A stretch of 64,000 bases of DNA from Asanoa iriomotensis (GTDB lineage Bacteria > Actinomycetota > Actinomycetes > Mycobacteriales > Micromonosporaceae), in the NCBI RefSeq assembly GCF_016862515.1, contig NZ_BONC01000033.1:33778-97777 (forward strand). The letters run 5' to 3'. A program made the position numbers and the translations under genes. The notes beneath the pieces are model-generated. The model saw only the letters and a list, made by a program, of their open reading frames with translations. It had not been told where the DNA came from and searched no databases. Positions 42,507 through 51,383 of this stretch are shown piece by piece (within the stretch, counting starts at the first letter, position 1; every line of letters begins with the position of its first letter).

Positions 42507-43493
42507 ATGCCAGTCGCGATCGTCGGTCTGACCACGGTCTCCGCCGCGGTGTCCCCGCTGTCCGAGCTGGGGTCGGCGTTGCACGCGGTCGGCGACCCGG
42601 GCCACCACCCGGTCGACCTGCCGCCGATGGATGCCGCGCTGCGCCGCCGCGCGCGGCGCTGGGCGTTCACCACCCGCGCGATCCGGGCCACCCCGTTCGT
42701 CACGGTCTGGGGGCCCGACGAGGAGTTCGCGACCCAGCTCGACCACCTGCGGGCGCTCCCGCCGCGCCGGCTGGGCGGTCAGCTGCTGCGGCCGATCGGC
42801 GACACCGGGGCGGCACTCCGTTATGCCCGGGCCCGCGGCGTCGGCGACCAGGTCGCGGCGCTGGTCGAGCGGCCGGGGCCGGCGGTGACGGAGTTCCTGG
42901 AGTTCCTCGCGGAAAGCTGGGAGACCTGGTTCGCCGCGCGCTGGCGGGAGGTGCGGCCGGTGCTCGCCGCCCGCACCCGCCGGTTCGCGCTCGACCTCGC
43001 CGCCGGTGGCCCGGCCGGCGCCCTCGGCACGCTCGACCCGTCGATCACCGTGGCCGGCGCGGGCGTGTCGATCGCCAAGGTGCGCAACGGGCGGCACGAC
43101 GTCGCCCGGCGCGGGCTGGTGGTGGTGCCGAGCACATTGATCAACCCGCACGTGTACGTCGCCGACGTGCCCGGACGGCCGCTGGTGCTGATCCACCCGG
43201 CCGCGCCCGGGCCGCCGGTGCCCGCCGCGCGGGACCTGCTGCGCCGGTTGGCCGCGCTGGCCAACCCGGGGCGGCTGGAGGTGGCGCGGGCGATCGCCAC
43301 CGAGCCGCGTACCGCCGGTGAGATCGCCGCCCGCTGGCACGTCGACCCGACGCTGGTCAACCGGCACCTGCGGGAGCTGGCCGCGGCCGGGCTCGCGCGG
43401 GCCACCCGGCGGGGCCGCTACGTCCAGTACGAGCTGGACGCGGCCGCGGTCGACGCACTCGGTGGCGACGTGCTCGCCCTGCTGCTGCGGTGA
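42507..43493 (+). CDS. ArsR-type helix-turn-helix regulator with DUF5937-like N-terminal domain
   Basis: Protein of 328 aa. Residues 1-240 form a domain seen in actinobacterial ArsR relatives (SPLSELGSALHAVGDPGHHP, WETWFAARWREVRPVL, LVVVPSTLINPHVYV). The C-terminal winged helix is RDLLRRLAALANPGRLEVARAIATEPRTAGEIAARWHVDPTLVNRHLRELAAAGL. ATG 42507 (MPVAIVGL) is preferred; GTG 42498 is three codons upstream. It is divergent from the MFS gene by 91 bp, so control of that transporter is a fair guess. Confidence 0.85.
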   Translation: MPVAIVGLTTVSAAVSPLSELGSALHAVGDPGHHPVDLPPMDAALRRRARRWAFTTRAIRATPFVTVWGPDEEFATQLDHLRALPPRRLGGQLLRPIGDTGAALRYARARGVGDQVAALVERPGPAVTEFLEFLAESWETWFAARWREVRPVLAARTRRFALDLAAGGPAGALGTLDPSITVAGAGVSIAKVRNGRHDVARRGLVVVPSTLINPHVYVADVPGRPLVLIHPAAPGPPVPAARDLLRRLAALANPGRLEVARAIATEPRTAGEIAARWHVDPTLVNRHLRELAAAGLARATRRGRYVQYELDAAAVDALGGDVLALLLR

Positions 43494-43552
43494 GCTGACC
43501 AGATCTGTCAGCCCGCTCGGCGCCGCGCGGGCCGGGTGGTTGCGTTGCCGGC

Positions 43553-44050
43553 ATGACCGAACCCCTGTCCGCGGGTGCGGCGGCCGAGCGCCTGCGCGCG
43601 GACCACGCCCTCCTGCTCGCCGCGGTCGACGGGCTCTCCGCCCCGGAGCTCGCCGCCGACTACGCCACCGCCGCCGGCCCGCTCGGCGACTTCTGCGCGT
43701 CGCTGCACGACCTGGTCGCACACGTGCTCATGTGGGACGAGATCAACCTGGCCGTGCTCACCGAGGCCGACCGCGGCCGCGACCACTGGAGCCTCGCGCC
43801 GCGGTTCGAGACGGCGGAGGTCGGCCGCGCGCTGAACCGCGCCGGCGTGGCCGCCGGCCGCGAGCTCGCCGCCGACCTGCTGCTGGAGCGCCTCGAGAGC
43901 ACCCACGGCGCCCTCCTCGACCAGCTCGCCGGCTACACCGACGACGACTGGCGCCAGCGCGTCGGTCCACTCTCGACGCGCGTGTTCACCGTGCCCGGCC
44001 GGCCCTCGTTCTGGCACGCGGCCCTGCACCTGCAGGCGGTGCCGGCGTGA
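43553..44050 (+). CDS. DinB/ClbS-like four-helix protein
   Basis: Helical protein of 165 aa. Its layout, with His residues in helix 1 (RADHALLLAAVDGL), SLHDLVAHVLMWDEINLAVL and the C-terminal FWHAALHLQ, matches the DinB/YfiT/maleylpyruvate-isomerase-N metalloprotein fold. Such proteins often act as thiol-dependent transferases or damage-response enzymes. The stop overlaps the esterase GTG start by 4 nt, so both are co-translated. Confidence 0.75.
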   Translation: MTEPLSAGAAAERLRADHALLLAAVDGLSAPELAADYATAAGPLGDFCASLHDLVAHVLMWDEINLAVLTEADRGRDHWSLAPRFETAEVGRALNRAGVAAGRELAADLLLERLESTHGALLDQLAGYTDDDWRQRVGPLSTRVFTVPGRPSFWHAALHLQAVPA

Positions 44051-44922
44051 ACCGCCGGGTCGTCGCGCAGCCGCGGTTCACCGCCGAGGCCGACGGGTTC
44101 ACGGTCGTCGGCGCGGCCGACGAGTTGGACGACCTCGCCACGCTGCTGGCCGGCCGACAGGAGCCGGTCGACACCGCGCTCGCCGGCCGCCTCGACCCGG
44201 CCGTGCACGCGGCCGACCTGTTCCTGCCGCTCGGCGGCGGGCCGACCCTGGTGCGCGTCTACCAGGCGGAGGCCGGACCGCGCCCGCTGCTGCTCTGGCT
44301 GCACGGTGGCGGGTTCGTCGGCGGGTCGGTGGTCGACCTCGACCATCCCTGCTCGCGGCTCGCCCGGTCCTCCGGCCGCACGGTCGTCTCGCTGGAGTAC
44401 CGGCTGGCACCCGAGCATCCCTATCCGGCGGCGCTCGACGACACGTACGACGCGCTGTGCTGGCTCGCGGAACACGGGCGGGTGCTCGGCGGCGACGGGC
44501 GGCTCGCGGCCGGCGGGCAGAGCGCGGGCGGTGCGCTGGTCGCGGGCGCGGTGCTGCGCGCCCGCGACGAGGGTGGGCCGAGGCTGGACCGGCAGGTGCT
44601 CTGCTACCCGGTGGTCGACGTGGCGGCCGAGCCGACCTGGGCGGAGCGGCAGTACCTGCCGGGCCGGCCCCCGGTCTACGCGGCGCCGCTGCGGGCCGGG
44701 TCGCTGGCCGGGCTGCCGCCCACGCTGGTGGTCGCGGCCGGCCGCGACGCGCTGCGTGACCAGGCCGAGGCCTACGCGGGCCGGCTCGACGACGCCGACT
44801 ACGTCGAGTACGCGGACACCCCGCACGCGTTCCTCAACTTCTGCGGTGTGCTGTCCGCGGGTGACCACGCCGTCGGCGTGATAAGTGAGTTTCTCAGCTC
44901 ACCACGCCCACCGTCAGGATGA
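44047..44922 (+). CDS. Alpha/beta hydrolase, HSL-family esterase
   Basis: Carboxylesterase of 291 aa of the hormone-sensitive-lipase family. Oxyanion motif HGGG is at 86-89, the nucleophile elbow GQSAGG at 157-162 (Ser159), acid Asp234 (AAGRDALRDQA) and His260 (DTPHAFLNF). EYRLAPEHPYPAAL is typical. No signal peptide, so cytoplasmic. It is coupled to the DinB-like gene by a GTGA overlap and overlaps the convergent RbsD/FucU gene by 29 nt. Natural ester is unknown. Confidence 0.9.
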   Translation: MNRRVVAQPRFTAEADGFTVVGAADELDDLATLLAGRQEPVDTALAGRLDPAVHAADLFLPLGGGPTLVRVYQAEAGPRPLLLWLHGGGFVGGSVVDLDHPCSRLARSSGRTVVSLEYRLAPEHPYPAALDDTYDALCWLAEHGRVLGGDGRLAAGGQSAGGALVAGAVLRARDEGGPRLDRQVLCYPVVDVAAEPTWAERQYLPGRPPVYAAPLRAGSLAGLPPTLVVAAGRDALRDQAEAYAGRLDDADYVEYADTPHAFLNFCGVLSAGDHAVGVISEFLSSPRPPSG

Positions 44923-45307
44923 TGTTCGCGTAGAGCCTTGTGTCACCGCTGGCGATCGCGAGCGCCAGGTCGGGCTCGCGGGCCTTGTCGTAGAAGGCGA
45001 ACCGGTCGAGCGGGCTCAGCTCGACCGGCCCCAAGTGCGTGCGGAACACCGGGAAGATGTCGGGTTCCGGACCCGCCGCCGGCCGCATCACGAACGCCGA
45101 CTCGACCGGCACTGCCGTCAGCACGGCCGCCAGGATGTCGTCGACCGCCACCAGCCCCGGGCGCAGATTCAGGAATACGAGGTCCGCGCCGGGCCTCGTA
45201 CCCGTTGAATGGGGGTAGTTTCCGTCTGAAATGAGGATGGTCGATCCGTGTCCGGCCCGCCCGAGCGCGGAGTTGATGCCTGGGTGGATGAGGGTGGTTT
45301 TGAGCAT
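44894..45307 (-). CDS. RbsD/FucU family sugar mutarotase
   Basis: Protein of 137 aa of the decameric RbsD/FucU family, which interconverts anomers or pyranose and furanose forms of ribose or fucose. It starts with MLKTTLIHPGINSALGRAGHGSTILISDGNYPHST, with His20 and Asp28 as likely active-site residues, and ends with RLYANIILTVGV, the terminal Tyr-Asn motif. Pro-His-Ser in place of the RbsD LPIP segment leans to the FucU side. It could supply the L-fucose anomer for the oxidation pathway encoded at 11905-15756, 29 kb away, but a D-ribose role is equally possible. Confidence 0.82.
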   Translation of the reverse strand: MLKTTLIHPGINSALGRAGHGSTILISDGNYPHSTGTRPGADLVFLNLRPGLVAVDDILAAVLTAVPVESAFVMRPAAGPEPDIFPVFRTHLGPVELSPLDRFAFYDKAREPDLALAIASGDTRLYANIILTVGVVS

Positions 45308-45378
45308 GGCCGGATCATCATGTCCGCGTGCCGCGGCCGTCCAGTAAGGACACCCTTACCAGGGGTTTTACGTCTGCG

Positions 45379-45411
45379 GTTCACATTGCGGCTTTTCCAT
45401 GTTTACCTGCT
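45379..45411 (+). promoter_or_regulatory. PHO-box-like direct repeats upstream of phoX
   Basis: Three successive 11-nt units, GTTCACATTGC, GGCTTTTCCAT and GTTTACCTGCT, follow the G(G/T)TCACC-N4 periodicity of actinomycete PhoP sites; the middle unit is degenerate. They lie 60-92 nt upstream of the phoX ATG, the right place for PhoP activation under phosphate starvation. Confidence 0.6.
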
Positions 45412-45470
45412 CTGATTAGCGTGCGCCTGTCCTGACGGAGAGATTTGTCGAAGGTTCGAGGAGAGCCCGA

Positions 45471-47588
45471 ATGACGGACCAGATCCGCCGCCAGTTGCCA
45501 ATCGTCGGCGTGGCGAAGGTTTCGCACGGTCGTGACCGCATGACCTGCCTGTACCGCTGCGGAAACGCGTGTGACCACCCGGTGCCGAATGTTTCCGATA
45601 ACGACTACTTCGGCGACATGGTGAAGAGCGAGGTGACCCGGCGCGGAGTCATGCGGGCGGGTGCGGCCGGCGCGGTCGCCCTCGGCCTCGGCGGCGCGGG
45701 CGTGCTCAGCGCCAGCCCGGCGTTCGCCACCGAGCCGGCACCGGCCGTGCCGCCGGTCGGCGACTTCACCACCATGACCGAGCAGACCACCAACCTCACG
45801 TTCAAGGCCGTCGCACCCAACCGGGTCGACGCCCTGGTCGTGCCCAACGGCTACGACCACTCGGTGGTCATCCGCTGGGGCGACACCGTGGTCCCCGGCG
45901 CGCCGAAGTTCAACGTCCACGGCCAGACGCTGGACGCCCAGCTCAAGCAGTTCGGCTACAACAACGACTTCGTCGCCGTGCTGCCGCTGGACAAGAACGC
46001 CACCCGGGCCCTGCTGGTGTGCAACCACGAGTACACCAACGAAGACCTGATGTTCCCGAACTTCGTCAGCCAGGACGCGCTGAGCCTCGAGCAGGTCAAG
46101 ATCGCCATGGCCGCGCACGGCATGTCGGTCGTCGAGATCGAGCGGGTCGGCAAGACCGGCGAGTACGTGCTGGTCAAGAGCGGCTCGCGGCCGTACAACC
46201 GGCGTGTCACCGCCCTGACCACGCACTTCAAGATGACCGGCCCGGCCGCGGGCAGCGACCTGCTGAAGACCGCCGCCGACCCGACCGGCACCGACGTGAT
46301 CGGCACCCTGAACAACTGCGCCGGTGGCGTCACGCCGTGGGGCACGATCCTGTCCGGCGAGGAGAACTTCAACCAGTACTTCGTCGGTGCGGAGACCTCG
46401 ACCGGCGACGCCAAGGCCCGGTTCAACCGGTACGGCATCGACACCGTCAACCACTACCCGTCGGGCAGCCGCAAGTGGGACCGGGCCGACGAGCGCTTCG
46501 ACCTGACGAAGAACCCCAACGAGGCCAACCGCTTCGGCTGGATCGTCGAGTTCGACCCGTTCACCCCGGGCTCCACCCCGCGCAAGCACACGGCGATGGG
46601 CCGCGTGAAGCACGAGGGTGCCAACATCATCAAGTCGCGGGACGCCAAGGCCGTCGCGTACATGGGTGACGACGAGCGGTTCGACTACCTCTACAAGTTC
46701 GTCTCCGACAAGAAGGTCGACGGCCGCAACACGCCCGAGGCCCGCAAGCACAACCTGACCGTGCTGGAGTCCGGCACGCTCTACGTCGCCAAGCTCGGCT
46801 TCACCTCGGCGACCGAGATCGACGGCACCGGCAAGCTGCCCACCGACGGCGCCTTCAACGGCACCGGCACGTGGATCCCGCTGGTCAAGGGCGGCAAGTC
46901 GATGGTCGAGGGCATGACCGTCGAAGAGGTGCTCGTGTTCACCCGGCTCGCCGGTGACAAGGTCGGCGCCACCAAGATGGACCGGCCCGAGGACGTCGAG
47001 CCGAACCCGGTCAACCGCAAGATCTACGTCGCGCTGACCAACAACACCAACCGCGGCGTCGGCACCAACCCGGCGGCGGACGAGGCCAACCCGCGCAACG
47101 CCAACAAGCACGGGCACATCCTCGAGATCACCGAGGACAACGACGACCACACCGGCACGACGTTCACGTGGCAGATCCCGATCGTCTGCGGCGACCCGAC
47201 GGACCCCGCGACCTACTTCATGGGGTACGACAAGACCAAGGTCTCGCCGATCTCGTGCCCCGACAACGTCGCGTTCGACGGCGCCGGCAACCTCTGGATC
47301 TCCACCGACGGCAACGCGCTGCAGAGCAACGACGGCCTGTTCGCGGTGCCGCTGGAGGGCCCCGAGAAGGGCCACCTCAAGCAGTTCCTGAGCGTCCCGT
47401 TCGGCGCCGAGACCTGCGGCCCGTGGATCACCGACGACAACAAGAGCGTGTTCGTCGCCGTGCAGCACCCGGGCGAGATCTCCGGCGCCTCGGTGGCGAG
47501 CCCGGCCTCCAACTGGCCTGACGGCGACTTCGCCAAGCCTGGCATCGCGGTCACCTGGAGCGTGTGGAACAAGAACATCGGCGCCTGA
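45471..47588 (+). CDS. phoX: PhoX-type alkaline phosphatase, TAT-exported
   Basis: Secreted phosphomonoesterase of 705 aa of the Fe/Ca-dependent PhoX family. An extended N-region with CLYRCGNACDHP precedes the twin-arginine signal (TRRGVMRAGAAGAVALGLG, Arg57-Arg58) and a probable cut after ASPAFA near 86. The mature part has FAVLPL-like strands (FVAVLPLDKN), CNHEYTNEDLMFP, GGVTPWGTILSGEENFNQYF and FGWIVEFDPF, all standard PhoX blocks. ATG 45471 follows GAGGAGAG. It releases phosphate outside the cell and is probably induced through the PHO box upstream. A strong hairpin follows the stop. Confidence 0.94.
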   Translation: MTDQIRRQLPIVGVAKVSHGRDRMTCLYRCGNACDHPVPNVSDNDYFGDMVKSEVTRRGVMRAGAAGAVALGLGGAGVLSASPAFATEPAPAVPPVGDFTTMTEQTTNLTFKAVAPNRVDALVVPNGYDHSVVIRWGDTVVPGAPKFNVHGQTLDAQLKQFGYNNDFVAVLPLDKNATRALLVCNHEYTNEDLMFPNFVSQDALSLEQVKIAMAAHGMSVVEIERVGKTGEYVLVKSGSRPYNRRVTALTTHFKMTGPAAGSDLLKTAADPTGTDVIGTLNNCAGGVTPWGTILSGEENFNQYFVGAETSTGDAKARFNRYGIDTVNHYPSGSRKWDRADERFDLTKNPNEANRFGWIVEFDPFTPGSTPRKHTAMGRVKHEGANIIKSRDAKAVAYMGDDERFDYLYKFVSDKKVDGRNTPEARKHNLTVLESGTLYVAKLGFTSATEIDGTGKLPTDGAFNGTGTWIPLVKGGKSMVEGMTVEEVLVFTRLAGDKVGATKMDRPEDVEPNPVNRKIYVALTNNTNRGVGTNPAADEANPRNANKHGHILEITEDNDDHTGTTFTWQIPIVCGDPTDPATYFMGYDKTKVSPISCPDNVAFDGAGNLWISTDGNALQSNDGLFAVPLEGPEKGHLKQFLSVPFGAETCGPWITDDNKSVFVAVQHPGEISGASVASPASNWPDGDFAKPGIAVTWSVWNKNIGA

Positions 47589-47600
47589 GCCATGGGCGTA

Positions 47601-47647
47601 AGGAACGGTCCGTTCCAATCGCTTTCCGATTGGAACGGACCGTTCCT
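47601..47647. terminator. 21-bp perfect hairpin after phoX, related to the palindromic element family
   Basis: Arms 47601-47621 and 47627-47647 are perfectly complementary (AGGAACGGTCCGTTCC plus AATCG), with a CTTTC loop. It separates the convergent phoX and LuxR-AAA genes and should end both transcripts. The GGAACGGTCCGTT core is shared with the nested repeats at 21419-21543. Confidence 0.85.
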
Positions 47648-50357
47648 AACCAGCCGGCGGGCGCATCGCGTGCACCGCGTTGGTGAGCTGCACCCGCGAC
47701 TGCACGTCCAGCTTCGTGAAGATCGACCGCAGGTGGGTGCTCACCGTGTTGGGTGAGAGGTTGAGCATCCGGGCGGCCGCCTTGTTGGTGTTGCCCGCGC
47801 TGATCAGCTCCGCCACCTTGACCTCGGCGTCGGTCAGCGCCGCCCAGCCCTGCCGCGGGCGGGCCGCGTCGGTCTCCCACTTGGCCCGGCGGGCGCCGGC
47901 CCGGCGCATCACCCGTTGCACGTCGACCATCGCCGACCGCGCGCCGATGCCGCGGTAGATGGACCACGCCCGGTCCAGCTCCGCGAGCCCCTCCGCGCGC
48001 TTGCCGTAGCCGAGCAGGAGCCGGCCCCGGTCCTCGGCGGCGTTGGCCCGCAGCATCGGCCGCGGGCTGCGGTCGAGCACCGCGTTCGCCGCGGTCAACG
48101 CGTCCAGGTCGAGCTGCACCAGGCCGCGCGTCGCCAGCGCCACCCCCTCGAAGCTCGCCACACCCGGGTTGCGCGCCGCGCCCTCGGCGGCGATCGCCGC
48201 CGCCTCGCCGCTGAACCGCTGGTCGCCGGTGGCCCGGCCGACCCGGACGAAGATCCGCATCCAGCCGGGCCACCACGGCCAGTCCGCGCTCGAGTCGCGG
48301 GCGTTGAACAGCAGCGGGCGCAGGATCGTGCGGGCCTCGGCGTTCCGGCCGTCGCTGGCGGCCAGCCAGCCCTCCATCAGCGTCAGGCCGGGCAGCCGCA
48401 CCGACTCGTCCGCGTTGCCGCCGGCCGTGGTGGGCGTCAGCCGGTCGGCGGCCTCGGCGAGCTCGCCCCGGAGCAGCGCGACGGCGCTCAACACCAGCAC
48501 GGCGTCCAGCTCGTGCCCGTGGTCGCCGAGCTCGCGGCCGATGGTGACCAGTGTGCGGGCCCCGGCCTCGGCGTCGTCGAGCCGGCCGAGGTTGAAGTCC
48601 TGCCACATCTGCGCGGCGGTCACCGACGGCAGGGTCGCCTCGATGCCCCCGTGGTCGTCCCGGTGCGCGGCCTCGAGGAGTGTGCCGGCGTCGACGTACC
48701 GGTCGAGCAACTGCAGCTCGAGGATCTCCTCGGCCAGGTAGCTGGTGCCGGTGACCGAACGCAGCTCACGGAAGTAGGCGAGCGACTCGGCGTGGTGGCC
48801 GCTGTTGCGCGCCAGCTCGCCCATCGCCTGCAGCGCGAGCATGGTCGCGTCGTGGTCGCCGGCCGCCCGGGCGTCCCCCAATGCGGGTTCGACCGCCTGG
48901 CGCGACCGCCAGGCGGGCGCCATCCGGGTCAGCGCGAGAGCCCGCGCGGAGCCGAGCCGCGCCCGCAGCGCGGCCGACACCCCGGGTGCGGACAGCGCCT
49001 CGTCGATCCGGGCCACGGACTCCGCCGGGCGACCGATCCGCCAGAGCGCATTTGCCGCGAGCACCTGGATCCGCGCGGAGGTCTCGGCGTCGTGCGCCCG
49101 GGCCAGCACGGCGTCCGCGATCCGCACCGCGTCGGTGCAGCGCTGCACCCGGTGCAGCACGTCGACGCACCGCTCACCCGTCGGTTCCCACGACTCCTGC
49201 GCGGGCCGGATCAGCTCGAACGCCTCGAGCACCAGATCGCCGGCGGTCTCGGGCAACGGGCCGGCCGCCTGGTGGCCCGCCTCGCAGAGGATCGCCGCGC
49301 TCTCCTCGTCGCCGGGCGTCGCGGCGGCCCGGGCGTGCGGCGCCGCGGCCAGCGCGTCGTGCCCGGAGGCCAGCAGGTAGCGGGCGCAGCGCCGGTGCAG
49401 GTCCTGGCGCACGTCGTCGGACAGTCCGGAGTAGACGGTCTCGCGGACCAGGTCGTGCCGGAACCGGATGCGATGGCCGTCGCGGGTGAGCAGCCCTGCC
49501 GCCACGGCCCGATGCACGTCCGCGCTGGACACCGACGGGACGATCCGCTGCGCCTCGTCGATCGCGAACGCCCGGCCGAGCACCGCGGCGAGCAGCACGA
49601 CGGTGCGGTCCGGCAGCCGGTCGAGCGCGGCCTCCACCGCGCGGACGAAGCCGGCCGGCGGCACGCCGTCCGGGTCGCCGCGGGCCAGGCCGTCGAGGAT
49701 CTGGGTGACCAGGAACGGGTTGCCGCCGACGCCGTCGAGCATCCGCTGCGTCGCCGCGCTGGCGGGCTTGCCCAAGCGGTCGCGGGCGATGGCGGCGACG
49801 TCGGCCGCGCCGAGCGGACCGAGCGGGATCGTCTCCAGCCGGACGCTCGGCGCGGGCGGGGTGGTCAGCTCGTCGGCCGGGTCGCGGGCGGCGAACAGCC
49901 ACACCACCGGGTCGCCGGCCAGCCGCTCGGGCAGCACCCGCAGCGCGAGCCGGCTGAGCTGGTCGGCCCACTGCACGTCGTCGACCACGATGAGCACCGG
50001 TGCCACACTGGCCACCCGCTCCAGCCGCGCACCGACCCGGTCGAGCAGGACCAGCGGATGGTCGACGAGGCCGTCGAACTCGGCGATCGCGGTGCTGTCC
50101 AGCAGCGGCTTGGCGCCGCTGCGCATGGCCAGCAGCACCGGTGCGCCCGGTGAGATGCGGCCGATCTCGTCGGCCTTGGCGGCCCCGGTGTGGAAGCCCA
50201 TCCCGGTGGCCTGTGCGCCGATCGCGTCGAGTACGGCGGTCTTTCCGATTCCCGCCTCGCCGGTCACCACCAGCATGCCGCTCTGACCGTGTCGGGCCGC
50301 CCGGCGCAGGGTCGGCATCGCCGCCGACATCGCCGCCGAGCGTCCACGCAGAACCAC
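47646..50357 (-). CDS. Large AAA-domain LuxR regulator (LAL type)
   Basis: Transcription factor of about 903 aa. Walker A GEAGIGKT is at about 33-40, Walker B is APVLIVVDDVQWAD, and the NACHT/AAA domain ends with GGNPFLV near 220. TPR-like helical repeats occupy about 330-800. The C-terminal LuxR HTH is LTDAEVKVAELISAGNTNKAAARMLNLSPNTVSTHLRSIFTKL. GTG 50357 is favoured because GGAAGG lies 7-8 nt upstream; GTG 50366 and TTG 50375 are alternatives. Divergent from the hydrolase at 50441. LAL regulators often control catabolic or secondary-metabolite genes after ligand binding. Confidence 0.9.
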   Translation of the reverse strand: MVLRGRSAAMSAAMPTLRRAARHGQSGMLVVTGEAGIGKTAVLDAIGAQATGMGFHTGAAKADEIGRISPGAPVLLAMRSGAKPLLDSTAIAEFDGLVDHPLVLLDRVGARLERVASVAPVLIVVDDVQWADQLSRLALRVLPERLAGDPVVWLFAARDPADELTTPPAPSVRLETIPLGPLGAADVAAIARDRLGKPASAATQRMLDGVGGNPFLVTQILDGLARGDPDGVPPAGFVRAVEAALDRLPDRTVVLLAAVLGRAFAIDEAQRIVPSVSSADVHRAVAAGLLTRDGHRIRFRHDLVRETVYSGLSDDVRQDLHRRCARYLLASGHDALAAAPHARAAATPGDEESAAILCEAGHQAAGPLPETAGDLVLEAFELIRPAQESWEPTGERCVDVLHRVQRCTDAVRIADAVLARAHDAETSARIQVLAANALWRIGRPAESVARIDEALSAPGVSAALRARLGSARALALTRMAPAWRSRQAVEPALGDARAAGDHDATMLALQAMGELARNSGHHAESLAYFRELRSVTGTSYLAEEILELQLLDRYVDAGTLLEAAHRDDHGGIEATLPSVTAAQMWQDFNLGRLDDAEAGARTLVTIGRELGDHGHELDAVLVLSAVALLRGELAEAADRLTPTTAGGNADESVRLPGLTLMEGWLAASDGRNAEARTILRPLLFNARDSSADWPWWPGWMRIFVRVGRATGDQRFSGEAAAIAAEGAARNPGVASFEGVALATRGLVQLDLDALTAANAVLDRSPRPMLRANAAEDRGRLLLGYGKRAEGLAELDRAWSIYRGIGARSAMVDVQRVMRRAGARRAKWETDAARPRQGWAALTDAEVKVAELISAGNTNKAAARMLNLSPNTVSTHLRSIFTKLDVQSRVQLTNAVHAMRPPAG

Positions 50358-50440
50358 CCGTGCCACCTTCCACAACTTAGCGAGCGGCGCTCACGTATTC
50401 AGGTGATTCGGGGGATGGGCCGACGCGTTCTGCTGGCTGG

Positions 50441-51250
50441 ATGGACGAGGAGCGGTTCGACGTCATCGACGACCTGGGTATCCGGTACGTCGCCAGCCCG
50501 GTGGGCCGCGACGACCGGGAGGCGGACACCCTGCTGTTGCTGAGCCCGTGGCCGGAAAGCCTTTACGCGTACGCGCCGATCTGGGCCGCGCTCGCCGCGG
50601 AGCGCCCGGTCATCGCCGTCGACCTGCCGGGCTTCGGGCGGTCCGAGGGGCGCGCGGAGTTGATGTCGCCACGCGTGATGGGCGAGTTCGTCACGCACCT
50701 CGTCGACCACTTCGGCCTCGAACAGCCACACGCGGTGGGCCCCGACGTCGGCACCGCCGCGCTGCTGTTCGCCGCGGCCGCGCAACCGGACCTGTTCCGC
50801 AGCGTCGTGGTCGGCGGCGGGGCGGCGACCCACCCGCTGACCCTCGCGGGGGAGTTGCGCACGCTGGTCACCGAGGACGTCGGGCAGCCCGACGGGCGGC
50901 GGGTGGTGGACAGCTTCGTGGGTGACGGGCTGCCCCGGCAGATCCGCGACGACTACGAAGCCTCGTACGCCGGTGACCGGTTCGCTGGATCGTTGGCCTA
51001 TCTGCGGTCGTACCCGAGCGATCTGGCCGCCCTCGACCCGCTGCTGGCGACGGTCCGGACGCCGGTGCAGATCATCGCCGGCCGCGACGACCCCTATGGC
51101 CTCGCCCGCGACGCCGAGGTGCTCAACGAGAAGCTGCCGGCCTGCCGCCTCGACGTGCTGGACTGTGGACACGCCGCCTGGGAGGAACAGCCGGCCAGCT
51201 ACGCCGGGATCGTCACGGACTGGGTGGACGGCTCGTACCTCGGCGTTTAG
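50441..51250 (+). CDS. Alpha/beta hydrolase with Asp nucleophile (epoxide hydrolase/dehalogenase-like)
   Basis: Alpha/beta-fold hydrolase of 269 aa. The nucleophile elbow reads VGPDVGT, so Asp102 replaces the Ser of esterases, as in haloalkane dehalogenases and epoxide hydrolases. AVDLPGFGRSEG (59-70) and a late LDCGHAAWEEQP with the catalytic His complete the picture. The usual HG-x-P oxyanion segment is altered to LLSPWPES. Divergent from the LuxR-AAA regulator, 84 bp between starts, so it may be a target. The substrate is unknown. Confidence 0.86.
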   Translation: MDEERFDVIDDLGIRYVASPVGRDDREADTLLLLSPWPESLYAYAPIWAALAAERPVIAVDLPGFGRSEGRAELMSPRVMGEFVTHLVDHFGLEQPHAVGPDVGTAALLFAAAAQPDLFRSVVVGGGAATHPLTLAGELRTLVTEDVGQPDGRRVVDSFVGDGLPRQIRDDYEASYAGDRFAGSLAYLRSYPSDLAALDPLLATVRTPVQIIAGRDDPYGLARDAEVLNEKLPACRLDVLDCGHAAWEEQPASYAGIVTDWVDGSYLGV

Positions 51251-51383
51251 CCCATCCGGGTTTGGCCAGTGGGCCATTTAGATGGATTCACCATTTTGCG
51301 TTAATTGTCCAATCTGGGCGTAACCGATTCATGTCGGCTGGCACCGTGGCGAAGGCAAGCCCCCTTCGCTTCGGGAGATGCCC

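Noticed and set aside
38148..43321. Long frames of about 600 to 940 codons overlapping the protease, APC and MFS genes in other frames
   Set aside because: Biased composition and no recognisable domain; explained by third-position GC bias of the true genes.
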